In this document: positions 1 through 7,046 of the stretch, one piece after another
Layout of the letters: each line of letters opens with the position of its first letter
Position numbering within the stretch: position 1 is the stretch's first letter
NCBI GenBank assembly: GCA_003522145.1
Contig: DPGD01000016.1
Span: 1 to 22,042, forward strand
Length of the DNA stretch: 22,042 nt
Reading direction: 5' to 3'
Source: Clostridiales bacterium
GTDB taxonomy: Bacteria; Bacillota; Clostridia; Oscillospirales; CAG-272
Translations under genes and position numbers: made by a program
Notes under the pieces: generated by a model
Database searches by the model: none
Told to the model about the DNA's origin: nothing
Seen by the model: the letters and a program-made list of their open reading frames with translations, nothing else

Positions 1-21
1 TGGCGTGGTTTTCGATTACAA
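1..21. repeat. 21-bp terminal inverted repeat, left copy
   Basis: The first 21 bases are the exact reverse complement of bases 22020-22040. Read on the minus strand this copy begins TTGTAATCGAAAACC and follows the U-tract of the coat-operon terminator. The right copy likewise follows a terminator hairpin on the plus strand. No transposase or recombinase is visible between them. It may be a dispersed genomic repeat at which an assembly broke, or a functional post-terminator element. Confidence 0.85.
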
Positions 22-55
22 AAAGAGCTTCCGGAATGTCTTCGGAAGCTCTTTT
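21..55 (-). terminator. Intrinsic terminator of the spore-coat operon
   Basis: The arms AAAAGAGCTTCCG (21-33) and CGGAAGCTCTTTT (43-55) are fully complementary around a 9-nt loop. On the minus strand the hairpin is followed by a T-run. It lies a few bases downstream of the stop codon of the coat protein gene at 59-322. Confidence 0.85.
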
Positions 56-58
56 GAA

Positions 59-322
59 TCAGCGGAAGGTGCAATTTGTGCAGGAATACTTGTTTTTGAC
101 CTCGGTCAGCTTGTTGGGTTCAGCATTTTGGGCCTGATACCAGCCTTTATCCGTCATGGTCTTGTAAATATCGCCCTGCATGGAAAGAGCGTCGGTCAGT
201 GCGGTTTTGAAGGTGGAATGCACATTGGAGGTTCCGGCGGATTCGATGGTGCCGTGCATATAAAGGTCGCAGACTCCTTTTGTGGTAAGCAACAGATTTT
301 CCATGATGGTTTTATCGTCCAT
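59..322 (-). CDS. CotF-like spore coat protein
   Basis: This is an 87-aa protein of the small clostridial spore coat (CotF / Coat_F-like, ferritin-like helical) type. The N-terminal half is helical (MDDKTIMENLLLTTKGVCDL), and it has the family-like segment DKGWYQAQNAEPNKL near residues 58-72. The C-terminus carries two cysteines (SCTNC), which could cross-link in the coat. A good ribosome binding site (AGGAGAGG) precedes the ATG at 322. It sits 22 bp downstream of another small coat gene (345-518) in the same direction, so the two form an operon ended by the 21-55 hairpin. Expression is expected late in sporulation in the mother cell, inferred from the family. No catalytic role is expected. 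Confidence 0.8.
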   Translation of the reverse strand: MDDKTIMENLLLTTKGVCDLYMHGTIESAGTSNVHSTFKTALTDALSMQGDIYKTMTDKGWYQAQNAEPNKLTEVKNKYSCTNCTFR

Positions 323-344
323 ATTTTTTCCTCTCCTTTTTTTC

Positions 345-518
345 TTATACCAAACTGTAGAAGGATGAAAAGGTCTGACGGTGCTTTTCTGCCATCTGGT
401 TCAGGCAGTTTTTTAACTTTGGGTCGGTTACCTGAGAGGCGGCGGTAATACATTGACTTTCCAGAAATTTTGCGTGGCTCAAGGCATCTTCCACATACAA
501 CAGTTCTTTGGGACTCAT
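345..518 (-). CDS. Small spore coat protein (57 aa), partner of CotF-like gene
   Basis: Translating the minus strand from the ATG at 516-518 gives a 57-aa protein beginning MSPKELLYVEDALSHAKFLE and ending FSSFYSLV. The TAA stop is at 345-347. A strong ribosome binding site (GGAAAGGAG) lies 5-6 bases before the ATG. The sequence is almost wholly helical, with the pattern ALSHAKFLESQ...DPKLKNCL...KHRQTF. That resembles the short helical-hairpin proteins found next to CotF-like genes in spore-forming Clostridia. The gene lies immediately upstream of the CotF-like gene, as expected of that pair. It is short enough for automatic gene callers to miss. The coat assignment rests on resemblance and synteny. 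Confidence 0.78.
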   Translation of the reverse strand: MSPKELLYVEDALSHAKFLESQCITAASQVTDPKLKNCLNQMAEKHRQTFSSFYSLV

Positions 519-579
519 AAATTTCTCCTTTCCAAGGGCTTATTTACCCTTCTGAAGGAAAGTTTCTCCGAAAGAAGAA

Positions 580-624
580 AAAATATACGGAACAAACACA
601 AAAAGGTGTTTTTCCCGTATTTTT
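580..624 (-). terminator. Intrinsic terminator of the TcdA-like gene
   Basis: The left arm (580-599, containing ATACGGAACAAACAC) pairs with the right arm (606-624, containing GTGTTTTTCCCGTAT), with small mismatches. On the minus strand it is followed by T-rich sequence. It directly abuts the stop codon of the gene at 623-1330. Confidence 0.7.
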
Positions 625-1330
625 ATTGTTCCAGCAATCGGGCAACCACATAGGAGGCAATCAGGATCCCCGCCGCAGAGGGCACAAAGGGGGAGCTTGC
701 CGGGGTGGAAGAGCGTTTATGGGAATCCTCCGGCGTAAAGGCCGGCTTCACCGGTTCCTCCTCGGAATAGAGCACCGGCAGGTGGTGAATTCCTCTGTTG
801 CGCAGTTCCCGGCGCAGGACTCTGGCCAAGGGGCAATAGCTGGTTTTGGAAATATCGGTAATCTTCAGCATTTCCGGATGGAGCTTGTTTCCGGTGCCCA
901 TGGAGGAAATGAGCGGAACGCCCAGTCGGGTACACTCTTCGGCAATGACGATCTTGGCGGAAACCGTATCAATGGCATCCACCACAAAGTCGTTGTGTTC
1001 AAAATCAAAGTCGCCCTTGTTTTCCGGCAGTAAGAAGGCTTTGACGGAAGTGACTTCACATTCGGGATTGATCTCTATAAGCCGTTCTTTCATCACTTCC
1101 ACCTTGTCTTTCCCTACGGTAGAACTGAGAGCAATGATCTGCCTGTTGATGTTGGTTACATCCACCTGATCCTTATCGACCAGGACGAAATGCCCTATGC
1201 CGCTCCGTCCCAGCATTTCGCACACATAACCGCCAACCCCGCCGACACCAAAGACGGTTACCTTTTTATCTTTCAGCTTGCGAACACCTTCAGGAGTGAA
1301 GAGCATTTCATTCCGTTGAAAACGGTTCAT
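623..1330 (-). CDS. tcdA: tRNA threonylcarbamoyladenosine dehydratase (TcdA-like, ThiF/MoeB fold)
   Basis: This E1-like adenylating enzyme of 235 aa belongs to the HesA/MoeB/ThiF superfamily. The TcdA group uses ATP to cyclise N6-threonylcarbamoyladenosine at tRNA position 37 to ct6A. The nucleotide-binding glycine loop VFGVGGVGG is at residues 26-34. VDKDQVDVTNINRQ (51-64) carries the ATP-binding Asp and Arg residues, and DAIDTVSAK follows at 118-126. The start MNRFQRNEML is chosen over the in-frame ATG at 1348 because it matches the usual TcdA N-terminus and has GAAAGGA upstream. The length is slightly shorter than Escherichia coli TcdA (about 268 aa), and the C-terminal zinc-ribbon-type cysteines of MoeB/ThiF are absent, which favours TcdA. 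It is a single gene with its own terminator. Confidence 0.85.
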   Translation of the reverse strand: MNRFQRNEMLFTPEGVRKLKDKKVTVFGVGGVGGYVCEMLGRSGIGHFVLVDKDQVDVTNINRQIIALSSTVGKDKVEVMKERLIEINPECEVTSVKAFLLPENKGDFDFEHNDFVVDAIDTVSAKIVIAEECTRLGVPLISSMGTGNKLHPEMLKITDISKTSYCPLARVLRRELRNRGIHHLPVLYSEEEPVKPAFTPEDSHKRSSTPASSPFVPSAAGILIASYVVARLLEQ

Positions 1331-1405
1331 AAAGAGAAGTCCTTTCAAAAAGAGAAAACTTGCTTAATTCAGAAGGAATATGGGTGAGTTGCCATATATT
1401 TTGCA

Positions 1406-1434
1406 TTGAAATTTCTCTTTTTCTTTGGTATACT
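1406..1434 (+). promoter_or_regulatory. Sigma-A-type promoter of the CAP-domain gene
   Basis: The -35 TTGAAA (1406-1411) and -10 TATACT (1429-1434) are separated by exactly 17 bp. They lie about 45 bp upstream of the start codon of the secreted CAP protein. Confidence 0.75.
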
Positions 1435-1480
1435 CTTTTTGTCGAAAGGACAAAACGAAAAGAAAAGAGGTACATAGGAA

Positions 1481-2248
1481 ATGAAAAGAATCGTATGTCT
1501 GGTTGTTTGTATCTGCCTGTCTGTCGGACTGATTGCTGTTCCGATCAGCAACGCCGCTTCCTGCGAAGAGAACAGCAGAAAGAGCTTTTGGAGCCTGATT
1601 TCCTTTGAAAGAATTGAAGAACTGTATCGGGCAATCTGTGAAAAACTCGGCTTTTGCACTGAAAAAGAGGAAGAGCCGGATGTGGAAGAAGAGAATAAAG
1701 AAGAGAGTGAGGTAAAGAAGGAAGACAAAGAAGAAAGCAAAGAAGAAAAAGAAGAACAAAAGAAACCCGAAAAGGAAGAGACTCTGCCCGATTCCGAAAA
1801 AACGGAAGAAACGAAAGAACCTGCCGTAAAGGAGCCGGAGAAGGAGACCGAAGAAGAACAGCCGGAGAATTCTGCGGTAGCGTTTGAAAAAGAGGTCATC
1901 CGGCTGGTCAATGCGGAAAGAGCAAAATACGGTCTTTCTCCGCTTACATATTCGGAGGAATTGACCCTGGGTGCCAGAGAAAAGAGTGCGGATATGCAGA
2001 GAAACAATTATTTTTCCCATACAAGCCCGACCTACGGCTCCCCCTTTGACCAGATGAAACAAATGGGGATCACCTACAAAAGCGCCGGCGAGAACATTGC
2101 CATGGGATACAGCACTCCTGAGGCGGTGGTCAATGCCTGGATGAATTCGGAAGGACACCGGAAAAACATTTTAAGTGCCAACTACAGCGAAATCGGCGTG
2201 GGCTATGTGGAGCAGGGACATTACTGGACCCAGTGGTTTAAAGGATAA
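1481..2248 (+). CDS. Secreted CAP/SCP-domain protein (YkwD-like) with acidic linker
   Basis: This 255-aa secreted protein has a signal peptide at residues 1-25 (hydrophobic core LVVCICLSVGLIAV, cleavage after SNA). A short segment follows, then an extremely charged Glu/Lys-rich linker (about 61-129). The C-terminal CAP domain (about 135-255) is of the bacterial YkwD type. CAP hallmarks visible are VNAERAKYGLSPL, DMQRNNYFSHTSP (171-183, with the cavity His), AGENIAMGY (202-210) and WMNSEGHRKNIL (220-231). Bacterial members are extracytoplasmic and their biochemical role is poorly defined; some are linked to the spore coat or cell wall. The linker probably spans the cell wall or keeps the domain extended. 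It has its own promoter and stands alone, convergent with the CDF gene. Confidence 0.88.
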   Translation: MKRIVCLVVCICLSVGLIAVPISNAASCEENSRKSFWSLISFERIEELYRAICEKLGFCTEKEEEPDVEEENKEESEVKKEDKEESKEEKEEQKKPEKEETLPDSEKTEETKEPAVKEPEKETEEEQPENSAVAFEKEVIRLVNAERAKYGLSPLTYSEELTLGAREKSADMQRNNYFSHTSPTYGSPFDQMKQMGITYKSAGENIAMGYSTPEAVVNAWMNSEGHRKNILSANYSEIGVGYVEQGHYWTQWFKG

Positions 2249-2281
2249 GGCATATTTTGCAGAAAGGCTCTTTCTGAGAGC

Positions 2282-3460
2282 TTACTTGGTAGAAAGATAG
2301 CTTCGGTCAATGTGAATTACCGGCAGGTAGGCAGGGTAGCTGTCCCGGATGATTGTGGTCAGCTCCTCCTTCACCTGCCGGTCGCTTTTTTGGGAGGATG
2401 ACGGTACCATACAATCAAAAATCAGATTGGTATGGGTAGCGCAGGGAACCATACGGATGTCGTGAATCGACAGGGAAGGATCGATTTTTTTCACTTCTTG
2501 CTCCAGCCAGAGGCGGAATTCGCCCAGTTCGCTGTCGGAATTGCAGATGGGGTCGTAGTGAATTACAACGGAAAGCCCCTCCTTTTTGAAATCCTGCTCG
2601 ATCCGGTCAATCAGCTCATGACCCTTCAGAGCGTCGATATCTGCGGAAATTTCCACATGAATGCTGGCGAACTGTCTGCCGGGTCCGTAATCGTGCACCA
2701 TCAGGTCGTGGGTACCAAGAACCCCCTCATAGGACAACACCTTCTGTTCAATGTGGTCGATAAAGGACTGATCGGGAGCCTTTCCCAACAGAGGGTCAAT
2801 GGTGCTTTTCACCAATCCGTAGCCGCTGTAAAGGATGAAAAGAGCGACTGCGGCACCGATATAGCCGTCCAGATCAAAGCCGGTAAAACGGGAAATCAGG
2901 GCGGCGATGAGTACGGAAAGGGTGGTGATAACATCATTCCGGCTGTCTGCAGAGGTGGCCCGGAGAGTTTCCGAATGGATACGGAGGCTGAGGTTTCTGT
3001 TGAAATACATCAGCCAGAGCTTTCCTAAAATCGAAAACAGAAGAATAGACAGAGCAATCAGCGAAAATCCGGTTTTTCCGGGAGAAAAGATTTTCACAAC
3101 ACTGCTTTTGAGCAGCTCCACACCGATGACCAGAATCAACAGGGCCACCATCAGCCCCGAAAGGTATTCATAACGCCCGTGCCCGTAAGGATGCTCGGCA
3201 TCCGCCGGCTTTTCCGCCAGCTTGAAGCCCAAAAGCGAAATAAGTCCCGAAGCGGCATCGGAAAGATTGTTGACGCCGTCAGCAATGACCGAGACCGATC
3301 CGCCCAAAAGAAAAGCGCCGGCTAAGATTTTTAAGAGGGACAGAAGTACATTGACTCCAATGGCAACGCCCCCGGCGGTTTTTCCGATAGCCGACCGGAC
3401 GCTGGGCCTCTCGGCGTTTTTGTAATCCTTGACAAAGAGCTTCAGAATCCATTCCGTCAT
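2282..3460 (-). CDS. Cation diffusion facilitator (CDF) metal exporter
   Basis: This 392-aa inner-membrane divalent metal/proton antiporter has about six transmembrane helices in residues 30-225. It carries the CDF motifs ADGVNNLSDAASG (60-72), HPYGHGRYEYLSG (90-102) and ADSRNDVITT (171-180). The transport site reads D61/N65 with D172/D176 and lacks the histidine of zinc-type CDFs. By analogy with characterised Mn-type members, this favours manganese or iron over zinc. The cytoplasmic C-terminal part is longer than usual (about 225-392). A standard ferredoxin-like domain (HDLMVHDYGPGRQFASIHVE) is followed by about 90 further residues that look like a second, related domain. The long leader RNA with a terminator (3461-3602) suggests expression controlled by attenuation. 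The exact metal is not determined. Confidence 0.88.
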   Translation of the reverse strand: MTEWILKLFVKDYKNAERPSVRSAIGKTAGGVAIGVNVLLSLLKILAGAFLLGGSVSVIADGVNNLSDAASGLISLLGFKLAEKPADAEHPYGHGRYEYLSGLMVALLILVIGVELLKSSVVKIFSPGKTGFSLIALSILLFSILGKLWLMYFNRNLSLRIHSETLRATSADSRNDVITTLSVLIAALISRFTGFDLDGYIGAAVALFILYSGYGLVKSTIDPLLGKAPDQSFIDHIEQKVLSYEGVLGTHDLMVHDYGPGRQFASIHVEISADIDALKGHELIDRIEQDFKKEGLSVVIHYDPICNSDSELGEFRLWLEQEVKKIDPSLSIHDIRMVPCATHTNLIFDCMVPSSSQKSDRQVKEELTTIIRDSYPAYLPVIHIDRSYLSTK

Positions 3461-3602
3461 AAAACCACCTTCCTTTCATGATCCCGTCTGCCCGAAGGCA
3501 GAGAGTAAAAACGCTCTGCGGAAGAGTAGAATCTACAGTCCCGCAGAGCGTTCTGCTGTTACAAGTAACCCGACAAATGTCTGTCTGTAAAGGGTACCTC
3601 TG
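3461..3602 (-). promoter_or_regulatory. 5' leader of the CDF gene with attenuator-like architecture
   Basis: A promoter (3609-3637) drives a leader of about 140 nt before the CDF start codon. Within it, a perfect 12-bp terminator stem with a T-run (3507-3552) precedes the gene. A second hairpin with a UUCG loop (TCTGCC-TTCG-GGCAGA, about 3487-3502) lies between the terminator and the ribosome binding site. The 5' part holds short dyads (GTTAC-TT-GTAAC). The sequence GCAGA-ACGC-TCTGC could form a competing hairpin that disrupts the terminator. I could not match it to a riboswitch class I know (yybP-ykoY, NiCo and fluoride motifs are not recognisable). Confidence 0.5.
3507..3552 (-). terminator. 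Intrinsic terminator inside the CDF leader
   Basis: AACGCTCTGCGG and CCGCAGAGCGTT form a perfect 12-bp stem (3510-3521 with 3541-3552). Its loop contains a further GTAGA/TCTAC dyad. The stem is followed on the minus strand by a T-run. It lies downstream of a good promoter and upstream of the CDF start codon, so it is either an attenuator or the terminator of the upstream glycosyltransferase gene. Confidence 0.8.
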
Positions 3603-3608
3603 AAAATC

Positions 3609-3637
3609 AGTATACGACAACGGCTCCGTTTTGTCAG
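3609..3637 (-). promoter_or_regulatory. Promoter of the CDF gene leader
   Basis: On the minus strand CTGACA (-35, 3632-3637) and TATACT (-10, 3609-3614) are spaced by 17 bp. Transcription would start near 3602 and run through the leader terminator before reaching the CDF gene. Confidence 0.6.
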
Positions 3638-3706
3638 GCGCTTTTTATTCTTGATTTCAGCCCTTTGGCTTGTTGCCGGGTGAATACCCTGACCGAAAGG
3701 GCAGAT

Positions 3707-5350
3707 TTACCGTCGTTCCGCCATTTTGGATGGGGCGGTTTTCCCGGAATTTTTCCGGAGAACTGCTTTTTTCTCTGCTCTTTTTGCTTTTGAATCCGAC
3801 AGTCTCACGGTTTGGTGTTTCTGACTTTTCACAGGAATATTGGAAAGAAGGACGATGACAGGGGCGAAGAGACACCCGACCATGATAAACATTACCGGGA
3901 GCAGACTTCCGCAGGCAAAGAAGCAAAGGACACCGACGACCAGGGCAAAAATCAGAGAGTCATAGGTGTATTTTAAGGCGTCGCCCAAAGTGAATTTTTC
4001 CGACCGCTTGGGGGTCACCAGGAACACCGCTTTTTTGCCGCAGGCACCTAAGAAAACGGTTTTCAGCATCATGGGCGCCAAGGAAGCGTAGGTGGTAATA
4101 TTCAGCAAAAAGTAGGGAATCAGAAGAAAAATATTTCGGGAACGGTTGTAAACAAACAAGTCGGGAATCATAGGGGAGCAAAGGAACAGGATCATCACGG
4201 CATAAATGCCGAAAGCGTAGCGGATCACAGGGTATCCCAGGAATCCGAGGATGATGGTGCAAACGGCCAGCATCAGGCTGAGCACCGGTACAATGGGCAG
4301 GGAATAATGGGAAAGGCGCAGGTCCAGCTTTTCAAACCAGGCCATTTTGCAATCGGAAATTTCCTTGCCGTACTTTTTCATATACTCCACATTTCCCTGG
4401 GTCCATTTGCACTGGCGCTTTTTCAGAGAAACATAGTTTACCGGGAATTCCTCGTAGCAATGAATTTCCGGGGCATAGATAATGTCGAAGCCGGAGTTCT
4501 TAATATCCACCGCAAAAGAAATATCCTCTGCGACCACCAAAGGAAATCCTCCTGTTTTTTCATAGCAGGGCCGACTGATGGTCATTCCGTGGCCGATCAA
4601 GGCATTGGCACCGTAGAAATTTTTGATGATCTGCACGGTGGAGCCGTTGCTCCCGACGCACAATCCCATCAGGCGCTGAAAGACATTTTCCCCTTTTTTT
4701 GCCGAGTGGCGGGCCTGCACGGCGCCGCAACGGGGATTATAATTGAAATACTTCAGAACCTCCGGGATATAGTTGCCGGGAAGTACTTCGTCGCTGTCCA
4801 AAACCACAAAATAATCATAATCTGTCCGCCCGGCAAGATAGTTGTTCAGATTGCCGGCTTTGTACCCGGTCCGATCGGTCCTGCGAATGACCTCCACGTT
4901 CCGGTGGCAGGAGGCAAAGGCATCGATTTCTTTCATATAGGAAGCCTGGTCGCTGTCATCCAGGATCACCGTGGCGAAATTCCTGTAATTCTGCTTCATG
5001 CTCAAGGACAGAGCTTCATTGTTGAAATCGTTCCGGGTGCAGTAGAGAAGCAGAACCCTTGGTTCCGGAAGGGGAATATTCCGGAACCGTTCCACTTCCT
5101 CATAGCGGCGGCACAGCTTTTTCCCATAGACGGCATATGCCACCGAAAACACAAAATCCTTCACACTGCCGAACCAAAGGGACGCTAAAATGCAGGAATT
5201 CAGGCAGAGCAGTGCAATGATAAAGCCCTGAACCACCGGAGAATACCCCTCCAGTCCGACGATGATCCGATAGGTGCCAAAGCCAAGCAGCCCCACGCAT
5301 AAAGTCCAGAGGAGAAAAACAATTTTATAGAGAGTTGAGCTTTTTTTCAT
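3707..5350 (-). CDS. Membrane-bound family 2 glycosyltransferase
   Basis: This 547-aa integral membrane glycosyltransferase of the GT2 (cellulose/hyaluronan synthase-like) type has two N-terminal transmembrane segments (about 9-30 and 42-62). The cytosolic GT-A domain (about 95-335) carries DDSD (131-134), the metal-binding DSD (185-187), the catalytic-base-type AEDISF (274-279) and QCKWTQG (313-319), a variant of QxxRW. Several C-terminal transmembrane segments (about 350-505) follow, then a basic Lys/Arg-rich tail. The architecture predicts polymerisation or transfer of a sugar across or at the membrane, for exopolysaccharide or wall glycan. Donor and product cannot be told from sequence. 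It is divergent from the sigma/anti-sigma pair, which may be functionally linked. No obvious strong terminator follows it before the CDF promoter. Confidence 0.85.
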   Translation of the reverse strand: MKKSSTLYKIVFLLWTLCVGLLGFGTYRIIVGLEGYSPVVQGFIIALLCLNSCILASLWFGSVKDFVFSVAYAVYGKKLCRRYEEVERFRNIPLPEPRVLLLYCTRNDFNNEALSLSMKQNYRNFATVILDDSDQASYMKEIDAFASCHRNVEVIRRTDRTGYKAGNLNNYLAGRTDYDYFVVLDSDEVLPGNYIPEVLKYFNYNPRCGAVQARHSAKKGENVFQRLMGLCVGSNGSTVQIIKNFYGANALIGHGMTISRPCYEKTGGFPLVVAEDISFAVDIKNSGFDIIYAPEIHCYEEFPVNYVSLKKRQCKWTQGNVEYMKKYGKEISDCKMAWFEKLDLRLSHYSLPIVPVLSLMLAVCTIILGFLGYPVIRYAFGIYAVMILFLCSPMIPDLFVYNRSRNIFLLIPYFLLNITTYASLAPMMLKTVFLGACGKKAVFLVTPKRSEKFTLGDALKYTYDSLIFALVVGVLCFFACGSLLPVMFIMVGCLFAPVIVLLSNIPVKSQKHQTVRLSDSKAKRAEKKAVLRKNSGKTAPSKMAERR

Positions 5351-5415
5351 GATCTTTTTCCTTATTCGTCTTTTGAATACCGTTCGCTACACAATCTTCC
5401 TACATATAAACAATC

Positions 5416-5433
5416 GGACAAGGCTGTTTGTCC
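5416..5433. promoter_or_regulatory. Inverted repeat between divergent glycosyltransferase and sigma genes
   Basis: GGACAA (5416-5421) and TTGTCC (5428-5433) form a perfect 6-bp dyad with a 6-nt spacer. It lies about 19 bp upstream of the sigma gene -35 element. Its position suggests an operator for one or both divergent genes. Nothing else supports a specific regulator. Confidence 0.35.
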
Positions 5434-5451
5434 ACGGAAGTATAGATTTTC

Positions 5452-5480
5452 TTGACTTTTTTTGGTTTTTACTCTATAAT
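5452..5480 (+). promoter_or_regulatory. Promoter of the sigma factor operon
   Basis: The -35 TTGACT (5452-5457) and -10 TATAAT (5475-5480) are spaced by 17 bp in a T-rich spacer, a near-consensus housekeeping promoter. The leader is about 50 nt. Confidence 0.8.
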
Positions 5481-5536
5481 ATTATAATGTACACATCCGA
5501 TGATACTGAAATAACTTAAGGAAGAAAAAATACATC

Positions 5537-6070
5537 ATGAATTTGGAATTTCGTAAGGTTGCCGAGGAGGCTCTTTCCCGCATTGCAAAAGGGGATGAGA
5601 CCGGCGTGGAGCTGCTCTATTCGTGCATGGGAAAATGGATGCTTTTGATCGCAAAAGGCGTAACCGGAAACAAGGAAATTGCCGAGGATGCCGTTCAGGA
5701 AAGCTTTCTCCGAATTACAGAAAATATAGACAAATACGAAAAAAACACAAATGCTTGCGCTTGGGTGTGCCGTATTGTGCACAATACAGCGGTAAATGAA
5801 CTGAAAAAATATAAAGGAAAAGAGTATTACCCGATTGACGAAACCGAATTTTTTTCCGATGAGGAAAGCATGGAGAAGAAAAGCGAGAGCCGACTTTTGG
5901 TGGAACAACTGATGAAAAAGCTGGACCCGCCGATACTTCGTGAGATGATTTATAGGAAGTATTTTCTGGATATGACCGTGCGGGAAATTGCACAAGAGAT
6001 CGGAAAATCCAAATCTTATGTGTCTAAAGAAATCCTGAAAGCCGAAAAAATGATGAAAAGTTTTCTTTGA
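5537..6070 (+). CDS. ECF-like sigma-70 family RNA polymerase sigma factor
   Basis: This 177-aa two-domain sigma factor has region 2 at about residues 20-92 (AEDAVQESFLRI at 49-60, then ACAWVCRIVHNTAVNELKK at 73-91). Region 4 spans about 118-175, with a helix-turn-helix MTVREIAQEIGKSKSYVSKE (146-165). Regions 1 and 3 are missing, as in ECF/group 4 sigmas. A region-2-to-4 linker rich in acidic residues is visible (DETEFFSDEE). It is transcribed from a housekeeping promoter and followed 50 nt later by a membrane protein that is the likely anti-sigma factor. The linker position, length and gene order fit the ECF group. Target promoters are unknown; the divergent glycosyltransferase is a candidate. 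Confidence 0.85.
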   Translation: MNLEFRKVAEEALSRIAKGDETGVELLYSCMGKWMLLIAKGVTGNKEIAEDAVQESFLRITENIDKYEKNTNACAWVCRIVHNTAVNELKKYKGKEYYPIDETEFFSDEESMEKKSESRLLVEQLMKKLDPPILREMIYRKYFLDMTVREIAQEIGKSKSYVSKEILKAEKMMKSFL

Positions 6071-6120
6071 CTGTGGACGGGGAAGAAAAAAAGATTGTTT
6101 TATTGACAGAGGGTGATGAG

Positions 6121-6873
6121 ATGAAGGGAAAATGTGAGGAAAAAGACCTCCAACTGGACGAACTTTTTCGGTCTGCGGTGGAGGAAACGCCGGCTCCAAG
6201 AGAATCGGTAATGCTTCCGGCGAAGGAGCTTTTGCGCAATAAACAGGCACAGAACAGAGAAAATGCCGAGAAAAAAAGGCGTTTCGGGGGGCGTGGATCC
6301 ATGCTCAGACTGGCATCGGCCCTCTGCGCATTGCTGGTGTTCGGGCTTTTCGGAGGAATCGCTGTGGTGAACCGGCCGAAGGATCAGTACGCACCCCTGC
6401 GTTTTGAGGAATTCGGCGGGCTGACAAACCTGCGGTACAGTACATTTGATGACAGCTGCGAGGAAGATTCGGAAGCCTTCCCGAAAAAACAGCCATCGGC
6501 AGCTTTTGTGCAGGACCATCTGACCTCCGGTGTCAGCAAGAAAACGGTGAAATTTTCTCCTGAAAAAGTCAATCTTGTGGAAAGCAGAAGTTATATTCCT
6601 CAAAACGGCAGTCAGGTGGTGCTGAGGGCCATGCGGTATCGGACGGAATACGGGGAATTTATTTTGTATGCGGAAACGGGCGGATACTCCTTGGAACGGT
6701 TTCCCGAGCCGGAGGAGTCTGCTTTGGTAAACGGTCGGAGCTATCTGGTTTTTTATGGAGGAGAAGATGTGGCCTATGCCCGGTTTTCCCAAGGGGACTA
6801 CCGGTATTGCCTCGTTTTCCCGGACAACACCCTTGAAACGGCAAAACAGATTCTTGCCCTAATCCTGAGGTAG
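6121..6873 (+). CDS. Putative membrane anti-sigma factor
   Basis: This is a 250-aa single-pass membrane protein. Residues 1-60 are cytoplasmic, charged and helical. A hydrophobic segment spans about 61-83 (LASALCALLVFGLFGGIAVV). The remaining residues, about 84-250, are extracellular, and their last 70 or so resemble the DUF4367-type domain often fused to clostridial anti-sigma proteins (YLVFYGGEDVAYARF). The N-terminal part has no HxxxCxxC zinc anti-sigma motif. The ATG at 6121 is preferred because AGAGGG lies just upstream; a TTG at 6067 overlapping the sigma stop codon is the alternative. Gene order after the sigma factor supports an anti-sigma role, but direct sequence evidence for sigma binding is weak. 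Confidence 0.65.
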   Translation: MKGKCEEKDLQLDELFRSAVEETPAPRESVMLPAKELLRNKQAQNRENAEKKRRFGGRGSMLRLASALCALLVFGLFGGIAVVNRPKDQYAPLRFEEFGGLTNLRYSTFDDSCEEDSEAFPKKQPSAAFVQDHLTSGVSKKTVKFSPEKVNLVESRSYIPQNGSQVVLRAMRYRTEYGEFILYAETGGYSLERFPEPEESALVNGRSYLVFYGGEDVAYARFSQGDYRYCLVFPDNTLETAKQILALILR

Positions 6874-6996
6874 CTGCAAAGGAGAGAAACCGAAGGGCGT
6901 ACGGCCTTTACAATATTTCTTCAGAATATTCCCATTCAGAAAACCGGTTTCCTTCGGGAGCTGAAATTCGGGATGTGAGCTTTCTGTTTTTCATAC

Positions 6997-7034
6997 AAAA
7001 AAGCTGTCGCAGGTTGGCCCGCAACAGCTTTTTT
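6997..7034 (-). terminator. Bidirectional terminator between anti-sigma gene and upp
   Basis: AAAAAAGCTGT and ACAGCTTTTTT pair, with further inner pairing (TCGC with GCAA as GC/GU pairs). A-runs and T-runs on both sides let it work in both directions. It is the terminator of upp on the minus strand and possibly of the sigma operon on the plus strand. Confidence 0.8.
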
Positions 7035-7046
7035 ATTTTATTGTTT

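Noticed and set aside
1364..2158. Phe/Leu/Ser-rich minus-strand frames opposite the CAP gene
   Set aside because: They are the reverse reading of the Glu/Lys-rich linker and have no start signals.
4307..5188. Plus-strand frame of 293 codons opposite the glycosyltransferase
   Set aside because: The minus-strand glycosyltransferase carries all GT2 motifs; the plus frame resembles nothing.
6067..6120. TTG start overlapping the sigma stop codon for the anti-sigma gene
   Set aside because: The ATG at 6121 has a better ribosome binding site, and the extra residues look random; the TTG cannot be fully excluded.
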